NCBI GenBank assembly: GCA_028023455.1
Contig: JAQFVV010000050.1
Location: 3,476,626 to 3,540,625 of the forward strand
Reading direction: 5' to 3'
Source of the DNA: Epiperipatus broadwayi
Lineage: Eukaryota > Onychophora > Udeonychophora > Euonychophora > Peripatidae
Length of the DNA stretch: 64,000 nucleotides
Positions within the stretch are counted from its first letter, which is position 1. Each line of letters starts with the position of its first letter. Below are positions 12,740 to 27,039 of this stretch, piece by piece. The translations under genes were made by a program, and so were the position numbers. The notes beneath the pieces are model-generated. The model was given only the letters and a program-made list of their open reading frames with translations. It did not search any database and was not told the DNA's origin.

Positions 12740-13390
12740 TGTCACCTACTGAAAGCCTTAGTAATCAATGGTTTCAAGAAAATCCCTATCTAGTGCCTCT
12801 TCTTCCACTTTCTCAGATTAGACTAGTGCCTATTTATCCAATTTCTCAGACTAGATTCTAGCTTATGGCCTTCATCAGTGAGAAGTCTAAGGCTTGCACT
12901 GGATGGCATTCTCATATGGAGAGCTTGTTATTATTTTAATAGCTTATGTAATCATAGAAAATTATGATACTATGATGTTTTAGTCATTTTATATCAATTT
13001 TGTCCATAGGGTAATGGAGACTGTGGTTTCTAAAAAATCAAAGACATCAAAAGGTATAAATACTGAACTGGGTTCAAATCTATATGATTATACAAGTGAA
13101 TGTCAATGGAAAACATGTTTTTATTTTGGACTTATAAGCTTGACAGTTGTCTAAATAGGTAAAAAGTGGTTGCTGGAGAGTAGCATTAGGTCCTAAAATC
13201 TAGGTGCTATGCTCTCAGATCCAAGGTTTTTTATTGATGAAAATCCACAAGCTATAAATTAATCTGGGGATATTGAATGAGTAGGCACTATCTATGGATT
13301 TTATGCAAAAATCTTCTTGCATCTATTGATTACTAAGGTTTGCACTGTGTGGCGTTTCTGTATGGGGAGTTTGATAATGTTTTTTTTTCC
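12740..13390 (+). mobile_element. Hammerhead repeat family A, foldback copy
   Basis: A reverse unit at about 12755-12895 is followed by an internal segment (about 12900-13130) and a forward unit (about 13150-13385). The forward unit contains GCATTAGGTCCTAAAATCTAGG and ends TTTGCACTGTGTGGCG...TATGGGGAG, the normal 3' end of the family. The internal segment has CTGAACTGGGTTCAAATCTA, the counterpart of CTGAACTGAGTTCAGACCCA in the 48.3-49.6 kb element, so this copy preserves the full-length plan. Both hammerheads are damaged: the reverse one has GAAT instead of GAAA (12855-12858), and the forward one has TTGATGA and no intact GAAA. Confidence 0.7.
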
Positions 13391-14454
13391 AAAAATTTAA
13401 AATTTATCAGGAAAGGCCTGACAACTTTAAAACATTTACTACACAATTCCTCTCATTTATTTCAAAAAACGATATGCAAAATTTTATTTTTGCAATTAAA
13501 TGTTTATTTCATAATGTATTTTGATAATTTTTACATTGTTAATTACAAATACAAGTTTATGAATGTACAAAAAAAAATAAAGTCAGATGTCACATGACCT
13601 AATTTATGAATGAAAGACATTCTAGAAGTTAATATGTGAACTTTGCAAAATAAAAAAATAAAGTACTAAAATGAATATATAATGATAATATTTTTTTAAA
13701 TTTTGGATCATAACTTTTGCCTATTAAAAAAATTGTTGAAATATTTATATGAATTCCATATTTAAAATGAAAATAGGTTTTTGTTGCCATAAATCAACAA
13801 AATTTTCTTTTATAATTTAAAATTGTACTTATTATTATTAAAATTTCATAAAAAATATCTGCACAGTGGTTTGTGAAGGCATTTCTTTTCAGTAAATCAA
13901 TCATAACCATTCTATATTTTTTTTGGTTTAAAATACATCTTTTAAAAATATGTTGCATAAATAAGCATAAATGTGTAAATAAATAACTGAAATTTAGAAA
14001 TTTTTTTCAAAATATCAGAAAAAAGACCACCACAATCTCAAACGCCTGAGACCAAACAAACATCCACTTAGAGGCTTTTTTGGGCTCCTTTTGTATTTGG
14101 AAAATTTGTATGACTTTTGTATGCTACTGCCATCTTAGGATTTTTTAACTAATAATTTTAGCTCCAATTTTTCCATTAAATAAATGGAAACAAGTGAACT
14201 ATCCTTGTAGATAACTGTAAAATAGTGAAGAAAAGTTGAAACTGATAGTAAAGTAGCAGAATGCCTCAGAATGCACTGAAGATGTGCTTTGGTCAGAATC
14301 CACTTATGTTTGTGATCATAGCAATTTTATCAAGATGTAAAGTGTTTCATGTATGCATAAAATGATATTTTTTATTTAATTACAAGCAAAATAAGTCTTT
14401 TTGTGAAATAATAAAGAGATGAAACAAATAAATCTAATTTATAACCAATTAAAA
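13391..14454. other. AT-rich stretch, nothing recognised
   Basis: AT-rich, with an 85-codon open frame at 13340-13597 that overlaps the end of a hammerhead repeat and is not credible as a gene. No repeat family was recognised in the remainder. Confidence 0.45.
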
Positions 14455-17160
<2,706 letters not shown>

Positions 17161-18480
17161 TAAATTTATTATTATTGTTGTTGTTGCTGTTTTTATTATT
17201 ATTGTTGGTGTTATTATAATAAGAGAGTGTAAATAAGTTAATATGTGCATATGCACATACAGAATACAAATGAAAGCATTCTCAAAAAATAACTAGAATT
17301 GTTTTCTAATAGACATCCCTGTTGTACTGCATGCTTCTTCTGCTAGTTACTTTTTCAGGGACTCTTTTTCATCAATCTTCTAGATGGCATCACTGTGTGA
17401 AATCATGGTTCCAAGTAGGACATTTTTTGTAGAGTGTTTATTGAGTATTTGTTGAGTTTTCTAACGGCTGAAAAGAAAACCAATGTCAATATGCTGATCT
17501 TTTTATCTTGGATGCAAATGGCAATGTTAACTCAGAATTTGTTTGCAATGATCAGGTGTTTAAACCCTACCATGTTCTAAAACTTAGTGTGATGTGGCAA
17601 ACATAAACATCCCAATTTGTGGTGAATTGAGAAAGTGCAAATTTCACCACCATAGCATGCTAGCACTCAAAACCTTGAATTAACTTCAGCATGACCCAGC
17701 TTAACTATCAGTCATCATTGCTTAATCTTAGCCCATGGTGAATTCTTTTTTATTCTCTCAAATAAAAAAAAAATGTCCTTTTTTTGGTGGACATAGAATT
17801 GGTGAAGAAAAACATTATGGAGGTATTAAACAGTCATTTTGCAAGGTTTCTGGATTACTTTGGAAAGTTAAAAACATGTTTATACCAGTGCACTGTATTA
17901 AATACACTTTACTTTGAAAGGAATTCAATTGGCAACACCTAAAAATAAATACACAAATTATTATTTACAAAATTTCAGATTATTTTTGCTCTCCCATACT
18001 AATACATACATACTAATAATTTTAATGAGCATATGAATAATTTTATAACTTGTCAAATATTTAACACTAAGAATTTAAATGTATTTTATGAAAAATAACT
18101 GAGTCCCAATGTATTACTAAGACCATTTACTAGCTAGATCTCCAAAGAATCGTCTAAATAAACCTCAGTGAAATACTAATTATTTTATTGAGATGTAAAG
18201 AATTTTGCATCTTATTAAATATGCAAGTCTCAGAATGTGAAACATTTAAGACAATTTACAAGTAGGTTCATTTAAATATATCTCTAATTAATGTCCAACC
18301 TTTGTTATATCAATGCCAGTCTATTTGGTCAGATAAAGGACCATCACTTTTATCTCACCTTCAGTTTACTACATTATAACAAATCAATGAGTGATATAAA
18401 GATTTCCATTTCAATACCAATCAAGCCAGCTTAATTAAAATGAAGTATTAATAAATTTAATGAACACATAAATAATGGCT
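17161..18480. other. Probable 5' remains of the LINE, then AT-rich DNA
   Basis: From 17160 to about 17700 the sequence is less AT-rich than its surroundings and could be the 5' part of the decayed LINE, but I recognise no motif. From 17940 it is ordinary AT-rich DNA. The 60-codon frame at 17735-17917 has no recognisable features. Confidence 0.35.
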
Positions 18481-18487
18481 TATCAAA

Positions 18488-18580
18488 TTTATATTGTAAC
18501 TGGAGGGGATTTAAACCCAGATTTTCAAGATCCCTTATCATCCACTACATTATGCAACTGATATATATGACTGACACTAG
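18488..18580 (-). repeat. SINE family B, tRNA-like portion only
   Basis: On the minus strand GTAGTGGATGATAAGGGATC leads into GAAAATCTGGGTTTAAATCC. This corresponds to the tRNA-like part of the SINE at 47600-47825 (GTAGTGGGTCGTGTGAAAATC, then GAGTTCGAGTCCC). The upstream hammerhead part is absent or lost here. Confidence 0.55.
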
Positions 18581-18639
18581 AATTTCAATAATATGAATGG
18601 CTGAAGAATTAGAGAATGGAAAGGATTGCAGCTTGTTTA

Positions 18640-18684
18640 TTCAATTTTGAATATTTGCTATCTTAATATAAATTGAGCACTGAG

Positions 18685-18728
<44 letters not shown>

Positions 18729-18900
18729 GTAGATGCTGATCCAGACCAATTGATGAGTGCTTATTCAGCACAAAATATGTATATTAGAGATCATTTATCT
18801 TTTTACATGTATGTGGTCATGTGTATCAGTTGGACAAGATGGAATGGATGACAAGGATGCTTAAATATCTGGGTTCAAACTCCTTTGATTACATTTGGCT
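18640..18900 (+). mobile_element. SINE family B with degenerate hammerhead upstream of tRNA-like part
   Basis: Collinear with the minus-strand copy at 47600-47825. It has GCTATCTTAATATAAA, GAGCACTGA, then the hammerhead region (18741-18790), then ATTTATCTTTT and the tRNA-like part ending CTGGGTTCAAACTCC (box B-like, about 18870). A 45-bp (AT)n(GT)n microsatellite has grown inside the element just before the hammerhead. The core is mutated (TTGATGA, and AAAA for GAAA), but helix II is a perfect five-pair stem, GTGCT with AGCAC, including the canonical G10.1-C11.1 pair. This indicates descent from a functional ribozyme. Confidence 0.65.
18684..18729. repeat. Compound (AT)n(GT)n microsatellite
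   Basis: About 20 bp of AT followed by about 25 bp of GT repeats, lying inside a SINE family B copy. Confidence 0.95.
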
Positions 18901-19480
18901 TAAGTTTATGTACTATACTTGTATTTAAAAATATCACAAATATACATTATAATGTTAAAAATATCAGTCTATTTTATGCAACAAACAAGTGTGAATACAA
19001 TACTAAGATAATTTACAAGGCAAAATTCCCAAAGAATCAGTTAAATAAACCTATAGATAAAGCTCACTTTCCATTTTATCAATACTAATCTACTTTGTGA
19101 GATTAAAGATGATCATTATTATCTAACCTTCAATAAATCAAGCATTAATTCTTTGCAAAGGTAAAATATTTTTATTGTGCTGATTTTTACCAATACCTAT
19201 TTGATAGAGCATAACATTTTATGTGCTCATAAATATGTTTAGTATTTTATTTTTGAAACTGTGAGCTGTTTTAATTTACAAATAAACCATAATGGCTGCG
19301 AATAAAAACTTTCAGTTTTTTCACAGTATCAGTGCTTGAGTTATTACTATATGACAAAGCAAAGATCAGATTAAAAATGATCATCTTTTATATGTCAAAA
19401 TAGATTGGTATTAATATAACAAAAAATTAAAAAAAGGCATATAGGATTGTTGCTCGGCAGTTTATAAGAAAATTGAGTGC
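18901..19480. other. AT-rich stretch, nothing recognised
   Basis: Contains a short open frame (18885-19088) without recognisable motifs. No promoter boxes or repeat match seen. Confidence 0.4.
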
Positions 19481-19484
19481 TAAA

Positions 19485-19562
19485 TCTGCGAGAACCAGAA
19501 TCGATCCTGGGGATCTCTCAAACTAAAGTCCAATGCTTTCCCTACTGCACCAAACTTCACTT
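19485..19562 (-). repeat. tRNA-like sequence (SINE head or tRNA pseudogene)
   Basis: On the minus strand GGTGCAGTAGGGAAAGCATTG resembles a box A/D-arm and GGATCGATTCTGG a box B/T-arm. They are separated by about the distance found in a tRNA. The anticodon stem does not pair cleanly, so a functional tRNA is unlikely. No long 3' body was delimited. Confidence 0.5.
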
Positions 19563-20016
19563 GGGATAATAAAATATAGGCATAGTTACAAATTTATATA
19601 AATGATTCTTTGAGGATCTTATTTGTAAAATCACCACAGTAATATATTCAGAAATATTTGTTCTGTGAAGTAAGTTCTCACACATATATATTTTGATTCT
19701 CTGTTCATTCTAACTATTAATGTAAAAAAAGATATACTAATTCAAAGTTTAAATTTAGTAAAATTTATTGCACAATAATCCAGCGTTATTTACTGTACAG
19801 AAAATCTGAGACATGATCTCATGCCACTAACTCATCTGTCTTTTATAATCATCAAAGAGAATATGGCCATAGTTGTGATCTAGATGTTGTTAATGTTATG
19901 TGTAAAAAGGGAAATGATTGTAAACATAAATTAAAGGAGGCATGGTTCATTACACAAAAATGAATATGTAATGTACCAAAAATCAACTAGCATTCAAATC
20001 AGCAAAAAAAATGTTA

Positions 20017-20120
20017 TCAGGAGACTAACCATGAATATGGCATGAAAGCATTAAAAGTATACTTGGTGAAATAAGTTTTATTAAATTTAAACTCTGAGTA
20101 TTTCTTTTTTTTCTCATGCG
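20017..20120. other. Low-complexity tail region next to the Val-like SINE
   Basis: Lies 3' of the minus-strand tRNA-like SINE at 20119-20209 and begins with a poly-A run on that strand (TTTTTTTTCTCATGCG on the plus strand). This is consistent with the SINE's A-rich tail. The 61-codon open frame crossing it is the SINE read through and not a gene. Confidence 0.4.
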
Positions 20121-20209
20121 TCATAGCATCAGCTGGGAAGTGAACCCACAAACCCAGGACAACTGCTTGTAGTGCAGCTGTCACTAACCTATCGACCACC
20201 AATGCTTGA
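20119..20209 (-). repeat. tRNA-derived SINE, Val(UAC)-like family C
   Basis: The minus strand reads GGTGGTCGATAGGTTAGTG (box A), an anticodon-stem region GCTGC-ACTACAA-GCAGT, and GTGGGTTCACTTCCC (box B), followed by AGCTGATGCTATGAC and an A-rich tail. Other copies lie at 43028-43125, 44672-44743 and a variant at 31638-31740. In two of these the anticodon loop reads TTTACAA, giving anticodon UAC. This is a Pol III-type SINE head; it is not a normal tRNA because the acceptor stem is missing. Confidence 0.7.
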
Positions 20210-20419
20210 CAACTCTAATTTAGTATTTCTTTTACACATATATACATATGTAAATATATATTATCACTTAATGATTTTTTTACAACTATACTTTATTTAC
20301 TTATTGTAATTTTTACATCAAGTTGTATCATAAGTATGTAATATACATGTTAAAAAACATCTGTCATATATATATATAATATTTTTTCATAACGGGTATT
20401 ATACTTTTGTATATATATA

Positions 20420-20607
20420 TAACCATTAGAAACCAGTCAAGACTTTGACAATCCCAATATAGATAACAATCAAGAATTTTAAACTTTTATCAAGGCAACA
20501 TCCTTTTAGCAATAGAGATGGATCCTACCTCCATTAATGGTCTCATATATTTATAAAGACACTAAAGATTGCAATTTGACTATAGAGATTGAAACTATAT
20601 ATATATA
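20420..20607. mobile_element. MITE-like repeat, family M2
   Basis: Shares AGTCAAGACTTTGACAATCC with the copy at about 32380. With the foldback at 59293-59540 it shares GATAACAATCAA, TCAAGGCAAC and ATAAAGACACTAAAGATTG. The family appears at least three times in the window. The terminal inverted repeats are clear only in the 59.3-kb copy. Confidence 0.5.
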
Positions 20608-22550
20608 TAGTCAAAATAAGAGTCATGGATCACATGACCCAATTCTCTTAAGCTTGTAAGATATAAACAATGAGCATTGCCAATTGCTCAACAACCTTTG
20701 TGATCAATGCTTAGCCAGAGAAAGTATTTAAAATATCTCTGTCAGGATCACCCTCCCCAAACCTCTGACCATGGTTTTGTGCTTTGGCTCTTCTGAGAGA
20801 GGCGCTAGGATAGGTTCAGATATATATATATATATTGACATAGTAAGTAGGTAACAAATATACATGCCTTTTATGTAGGACTTCTAATGGGACCTCATAT
20901 TTATGGACTAAATTTCAAAAGTGTGGCCATCAAAACAGTTATACCATGTCATGTAAGTTAAAAATCACCCTATACATGTAATGAATTAATGTAAATCTTT
21001 ACACTATCCAATCATCGGGCAACTGGAATTAATTTGTTACAGAAGTAAATATTGTCCTACATTGTTTAATATAATAATAGAGTATCAGATTTTAGAACAT
21101 AAGATCTTCGGATTAATTTCAATTTTGGCATTTTTGGTACTCAAGCTTGGCTACATATGAATTGGTTATTTATGTATAAACTAACTCAGACAACAATAAA
21201 TACTTGAGAAGAATTAGAAGCACATAGGATTAAACAATTTTGTTGTCTAATAATAATAATATATATATACATTCCTAACAATGATTTGTGTAATATCAAT
21301 GTCGCAGAGAAAACGTGTGTACATTTAAAGTGTAAACTCGTTGTAAATGAATGAGCATTACATACAATACATGTGTGTGTGCGCGCATGCTGAAAAATAC
21401 TGCGTAGTATTGTTTACAATATTGAAGCTAAGCATAACCTTCTAATAGTAATTTATGCCATCTATTAATCCATCACAGAGCCAAAAATTGACTAGTACTT
21501 CTCAAAAAAGACAGGCTAATGAATTTTCAGTAAGCTTGAATTCCAACCTTTTTTTTACTTTTTTAGCTAAATACGCTATTTATCTATTAATGAATCTGAC
21601 GTTAGTTGGTTATAGCCGACTAGTTGAAAAAATAAAAATTAAGATTGCTTGAAAATGCTCGGCTGTTTAATTTTTTTTTCACATGATACGCATATTGTAA
21701 GATAGATATTGTACATGGTAGATGGATTCGATAGTCCTTTTATTACGAGGTCATGCAAATTATATACCATATTCACGGTAGAATGTATACACACCACACA
21801 CTTATCTTTTAAATCTTCCTTAAGGTTTGTAGAATTAAAGCTAAATAAATACAAAAAGATCGACTTAATATTGATATATTAAAGTCGTGTGATAACTAAA
21901 ATAATTTAATTCATCAGCATTTGTAATAAAATTTTGTGTGTACGCGTGTGTAAAGAAAGCTTCTGAGAAAAATACATTTTCATTTTATTGACAAAATCAA
22001 ATAATTCTCACAGCTTGATTACCTGAGCGTTTGCATATCGTTTTACGTGACTGCAGCGTTCAATAGGTCAATAGAAGATTTTTTTTTTTTTTAACATAAT
22101 TATATAAATATTATATAAAACGAAATTAAAGTTTCGATTTATTAGACGTTGCAAATAACAAACAAAGGGAGGAGCGTGCCAATTTTTTTTTTTTTTGCAT
22201 TTGGGAAAACTGCATTTTTAAAAAGTACAAAGAACTTTGGAAATCAAATATTAATCATTTTGTTTTTTGTGTGTTTAAATCAATTTACTAAGAAAATTTA
22301 ATAAAGCGTTATTTTTTTTTTTAACTGATAACATTAAATTAATATATACTGATAGATTAAAAAAGTAAGTCAATGTTAATTAAAGTTATAAAATTAAGAT
22401 TTGATAAATGAATAAATAAGAAGGATTATAATTCCCCGCATTATATAGCGTTAATGCATGCAATCTTTATAAAACTTGTTAGATCAATTTAAAAGATTTC
22501 ATTAATCAATGTAATCTACTAATTAATTAAACATTGTTTTAAAGCTTTGT
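20608..22550. other. Mixed AT-rich stretch, no gene recognised
   Basis: Contains short AT runs (20824, 21260) and several poly-T blocks (22080, 22185, 22310). Two small open frames at 21455-21652 and 21639-21854 have no recognisable motifs. Parts around 21300-22050 are slightly less AT-rich and appear unique in the window. Confidence 0.4.
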
Positions 22551-22829
22551 TAAGCTCTTGCCAGAGACAGTTTCTGGACGTTTAGATCTAAGAATCTCAC
22601 CAAGATCTATTACTGGCGTTTAATTTCTTATGAACGAACACCAAACTCATTCAATTATATTATACATATATAATAATAATAATGAGTTATCTAAATAAAT
22701 TATCTACGTGTATTTATATGATAAATTGTTTAGAGAAACGGTTTACTATGTATACAAACTCGGGTTCAAATACGAATCATTTGTCTTTAGATACCAAGTT
22801 TAAACAATTCAGACTGTTTCCAATTCATC

Positions 22830-25800
22830 ATCATCATCATCATCATCAACCATTATCAATCCACTGCAGGATGAAGGTCTCTCCAAGTTTAATCCATCTT
22901 CTCCGATCTTTAGCTTCTCTTCTCCACAACACCCCTGCACATTTTCTTATTTCATCCATCCATCTCACATGTGGTCTCTTTCTGGGTCTTTTACAATCTC
23001 TTGGAATCCAGTTTAAAATTTCAATTGTCCATCTATTATCATTTCTTCTAGCAATATGTCCAGCCCAACTCCATTTCAATCTTTTAATTTTTTCAATAAG
23101 GTCAGTAACACCTGTTTGTTGTCTTACCCATACATTGCGTTTTCGATCTCTTCTTGTTACTCCCAACATACATCTCTCCATACTCCTTTGAGTGGTCTGA
23201 AGTCTCTGTATTGCACTTCTATTGTGTCCAAGTCTCAGATCCATAAGTAAGAACTGGTAAAACACATTTGTTAAAAACCATCCTTTTCAAACACATAGGC
23301 ATATTTCCTTTTAGTATCAAGTTATTTATACCAAAAGCACTCCAACCAAGTTTAATTCTATGATTAATTTCCTCCATTATGTTTCCATCTGTATTAATAA
23401 TCTGACCAAGGTATTTGTAACTGTTAACTTGTTCTAATTCTTCATAATCAATCTTTATTTTCATATTTTGAGCAAATCGATTAAACATTACTTTAGTCTT
23501 TTTAACATTTATCTTTAGTCCTACTTTTCTACTTTCATCTGCTAACTCCTGCAACATTTCCTGCAGCTCTGAAGCATTATTTGCAAAAACAACTACATCA
23601 TCTGCGAAATCTAAATGACTTAAATACTCTCCATTTACTTTCACTCCTTTAGTTTCCCATTTTAATCCACAAAATACTTCTTGCAGAACTGCTGTAAAGA
23701 GTTTTGGAGATATGGAGTCACCTTGTCTTACACCTTTCTCAATGTTGATTTTTCCAGTATCATTATGTAATCTAATTGTTGCTGTTGCATTTTTATAAAT
23801 ATTCTTTAAAATATGACAATATCCTGGATCTATACCTTGATGATACAATGCTTTAATCACTGAAGAAATGTGTATAGAATCGAATGCCTTTTCATAATCT
23901 ACAAATCCAAAACATAATGACAACTCATATTCGTTTGTCCTTTCTATGACTTCTCTCAATACCTGGATATGATCTATTGTACTAAAACCACTTTTAAATC
24001 CAGCTTGTTCTCTTGGTTGGTGGAAATCCAAAGTTCTCTGTAGACGAGTTGTAATTATCTTGGTAAAATTTTTATATAAAACTGATAATAGGCTGATAGG
24101 TCTGTAATTTCTAATATCTTCTTTATCACCTTTTTTAAATATTAATATTATTACTGCATTCTTCCAATCTTCCTGTACATCTTTATCATTTAGACATTTG
24201 GTATATAACTTTGCTAAAATTGTTTCTAATTCTTCACTTGCTTCTTTTAATATATCAATTATAATTCCATCATTTCCTGGAGCTTTTCCTTTCTTCATAC
24301 ACTTAATTGCATGTCTCACTTCTTCATTTAAAATTCTGGGCAATTCGGAAGATGTAATAGATATAGGAGGTACTTGTTCTTTATTACTATATAATTCTTG
24401 ATAAAAATATTCTACCAATTTCATGATGTCATCTCTCTTTTTAGTAATAATTCCATCTTTTTTTCTTATTGCAGATAGAAATTTCCTACCAATACCAAAA
24501 TTTTGTTTAACATTTTTGAGACTTTTATTTTCTTCTACAGATTTCCTTGCTATTTCACAGTTATACTTTCTTATATCATTTTCAACTCTTTTCTGTACCA
24601 TTTTACAAAATTCGAGATATTCAATTCTTTTTAATACATCATTTTTGTATATCTTCATATTCCTTCTTTTCTTCATAAATTCTCTAGGCTCAGTAGAAAT
24701 TTTATTAGTCAATTGCTGCTTTTTTCTACCAGCTATGTTTGTTGCAGTTTTTAAAAGTGTATCAGTTATTTTCATATTAATTTCATTCAAATCTGAATCA
24801 TGTTCAAAATCTCCTAACACTTGAAACCTATTTGTAAGTTCTAATTTAAATTCATTAGAATGTTTCTGAAGATTAGGAATATCAACTGTAAATATTGTTT
24901 TTCTTAATAATTTTTGTCTCTCTAGTTTTACATTAACACGTAACTTACACCTTACTAATCGATGATCACTTCCTGTGTTAAATTTATTAAGAACATTACA
25001 ATCTTGAAATATGTATTTTCTGTTAGTCAAAATATAATCCAATTCTTCTGTACCTTCATTTGGATGCTTCCATGTCCATTTCCTTTTAACATTTTTCTCA
25101 AAAAATGAATTCATAATATAAAGTTTTTCTTTTTCTGCAAACTCCACAAGTCTATGTCCTCTCTCATTTCTATTACCATAACCAAAATTACCTACAGCAA
25201 TTTCATCTTTCATTTGTCTACCAATTCTAGCATTAAAGTCTCCCATAACAATTTTAAAATGTTGTTTACTCTGATCAAAAGCCTTTTGTACATCCATATA
25301 AAAATCTTCTACTACTTCATCACTATGAGAACTTGTTGGGGCATAAACCTGAATTATCTGCATTTGGTATCTGCTATTAAGTTGTATAACTAATCTTGCC
25401 ACTCTGTCCGATACATCATCAATCTCCACAATATTGTTCTTCCACTTTTTATTTATAATGAATCCTACTCCACTTGTATTTCCAATATGTGTGCCTTTAT
25501 AATAGAGTATATGTCCACTTTTTAAATCAATTGTTTCTTCTCCTTTTCCTCTAACTTCACAAAGTCCAATAATGTCCCATTTAATATAAGACAGTTCTTC
25601 TTCTAATTCTTGCAATCTTCCTTCACTTGAAAGTGATCTGCAGTTGTAAGTACCTAAATAAAAAGTCATCATCAAATGGCAGCCTGGGTCCGCAATCAGA
25701 GGATTCTTATCACCCTCCGCCTTTGGCCACCAACCGCTGCCTTAGTTAGTGACTTTACAGCCTCCTGGGAATAAGGGCCATGCTTTATTTTTGTCTGTCA

Positions 25801-26110
25801 TAATTGTATATATGTATTAGAAAAATATCATTTACACAAACATTCATTCTGCCCTATCAGACACTGAGAAGAAAGACCATGGTGTTTCTTGATCTTAAAC
25901 TCAGAGGTAAAAAGCCAATAAACTCACCACCCTGACTAATGCATGTTGGTGAGCAGCCCATCCATGTTCGTATACTATAAGAATAATCACATAATAATAA
26001 CAGCTGCAATGACAAGAACATATGGAGTGGACATTAGGAATTTGCCCTGCTCCATTCCTTTAAGGCCTCCAAGAGGAATCAAAGGGTTTCCTTTCAGTTA
26101 ATAGCAAACT
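22830..26110 (-). mobile_element. RTE-type non-LTR retrotransposon, nearly full length
   Basis: A minus-strand element. Its single ORF runs from 25675 to about 22843 and ends in a TGATGATGATG 3' tail (22832-22852), the short-microsatellite tail usual for RTE elements. The segment 25676-25800, upstream of the ORF, is the most GC-rich part (GGCAGCGGTTGGTGGCC) and looks like its 5' UTR. The stretch up to about 26110 is also less AT-rich than its surroundings and may belong to the 5' UTR. The second copy at 37.2-39.7 kb is very similar, so the family was active recently. I could not identify a target-site duplication with confidence. Confidence 0.85.
22846..25675 (-). pseudogene. RTE ORF: endonuclease-reverse transcriptase, one frameshift
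   Basis: Encodes the protein that nicks target DNA and reverse-transcribes the element RNA. The first 818 codons (25675-23219) are open. The apurinic-like endonuclease has NCRSL (11-15), CEVRG (39-43), YAPT (111-114), GDFNARIG (145-152) and SDHRL (236-240). The reverse transcriptase has KGKAPGNDG (about 461-469), YRPISLL (523-529), FVDYEKAFD (591-599), GVRQGDSISP (648-657) and catalytic FADDVVV (690-696). After 'SETWT' the frame shifts, and about 130 more residues continue in another frame down to 22846, ending ..QWIDNG and stop. Comparison with the second copy shows the cause: a 2-bp deletion near 23224 (CTATTGTGTCC here, CTATTAAGTGTCC there). The catalytic residues are intact, so this copy was lost through that single lesion. 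The start at 25675 is the first of three Met codons directly upstream of the endonuclease domain. Confidence 0.85.
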
Positions 26111-26745
26111 CCTTTCTACAGCCGGTAAATAAAAAATGTTTATTTCTTCTTATTTACTTTGTAATTTAAACATCTAATTAAATAATTAGCACAATCTCAT
26201 GGAGGAAACTAATTAATCTGTGTATTTATTTATTTATCTAGTGAAATGTTTACCACAACAACATGTCATATTTATAATTTAGGATTCAATCCAAGTCAAT
26301 TTTTAAAGCAATAAGCTATAACTAATCAAAATAACATTACATTTTTTAGTTAATAAGTAAGAAAAAACACTGTTCTTATTTAATTTGACTAACTTGATAA
26401 AAAACAGTGAACAAATTTTCATAGAGAGATATAAAACAATCATTTGTAAATAACTCCTATCAGTATAAAGGTGTTTCCAAAAAAATGACACTAATTGACA
26501 TTTGTGAATTTACTAAGTTGAAAGTAATCCATTAGTTTTATAATAGATGATTAGGTGAAAAATAATAGAAGCTATTAATATATATATATAATCAACAAGA
26601 ATGGAAATTAATAAAATCCATTATACTGTTATTTGTTTGAAGGTTTGTAATGATGGTATATTATAAGATGTGATATGTTGGACTATTTCCATCATTTATG
26701 AGTGAATGTCAATTGTATAAAAAAATTTAAACTTTATTTAAACTT
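26111..26745. other. AT-rich stretch, nothing recognised
   Basis: AT-rich sequence, including a 62-codon minus-strand frame at 26303-26491 with no recognisable motif. Confidence 0.4.
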
Positions 26746-26799
26746 TCCAAATAGGAACAACTTGTTAGTAATAACACACAAATAGACAATACAGGTTAG

Positions 26800-26962
26800 T
26801 AATTACACAACATTTCGAGTAGTATTATTCTCTGCTCTTCTTCAGGTGTTGCTAGCCTATAAGCAAAGTGACAATATTCACTTAGAAGTTGAACTCGCAC
26901 CTTTAGATTTTTGAATATCAAATTTAAGGCAAATGCTCTACCAACTGAGCTATTCTGCCAAA
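26800..26962 (-). mobile_element. tRNA-derived SINE
   Basis: On the minus strand, GCAGAATAGCTCAGTTGG, then TAGAGC, is an excellent tRNA D-arm/box A (26960-26937). CGAGTTCAACTTC (about 26895-26883) is an acceptable box B. Downstream the body holds ACACCTGAAGAAGAGCAG and CTCGAAATGTTGTG (26852-26805). The poor anticodon stem and the downstream body argue for a SINE and not a functional tRNA. It lies just 3' of the Penelope-like fragment on the same strand. Confidence 0.65.
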
Positions 26963-27039
26963 GGCAACATGTAGTAAAAAATTTATATATTTATATGTGA
27001 AGTCTGGTTCAAATCCTCCTGACTCCTTCAATTTTTTTT

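Noticed and set aside
12840-12885. Active hammerhead in the minus-strand unit
   Set aside because: CTGATGA, helix II and GTC are present but GAAA is GAAT, which destroys an essential core position and its pair with the cleavage-site U.
19485-19562. Functional tRNA gene
   Set aside because: Box A and B are recognisable but the anticodon and acceptor stems do not pair, so it is listed only as tRNA-like.
22682-23250. Plus-strand open frames opposite the RTE C-terminus
   Set aside because: They are antisense shadows of the RTE ORF; no motif of their own. The same shadow recurs at 37335-37628.
26883-26962. Functional tRNA gene
   Set aside because: The D-arm is excellent, but the anticodon arm is poor and a SINE body follows. 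It is listed as a SINE.
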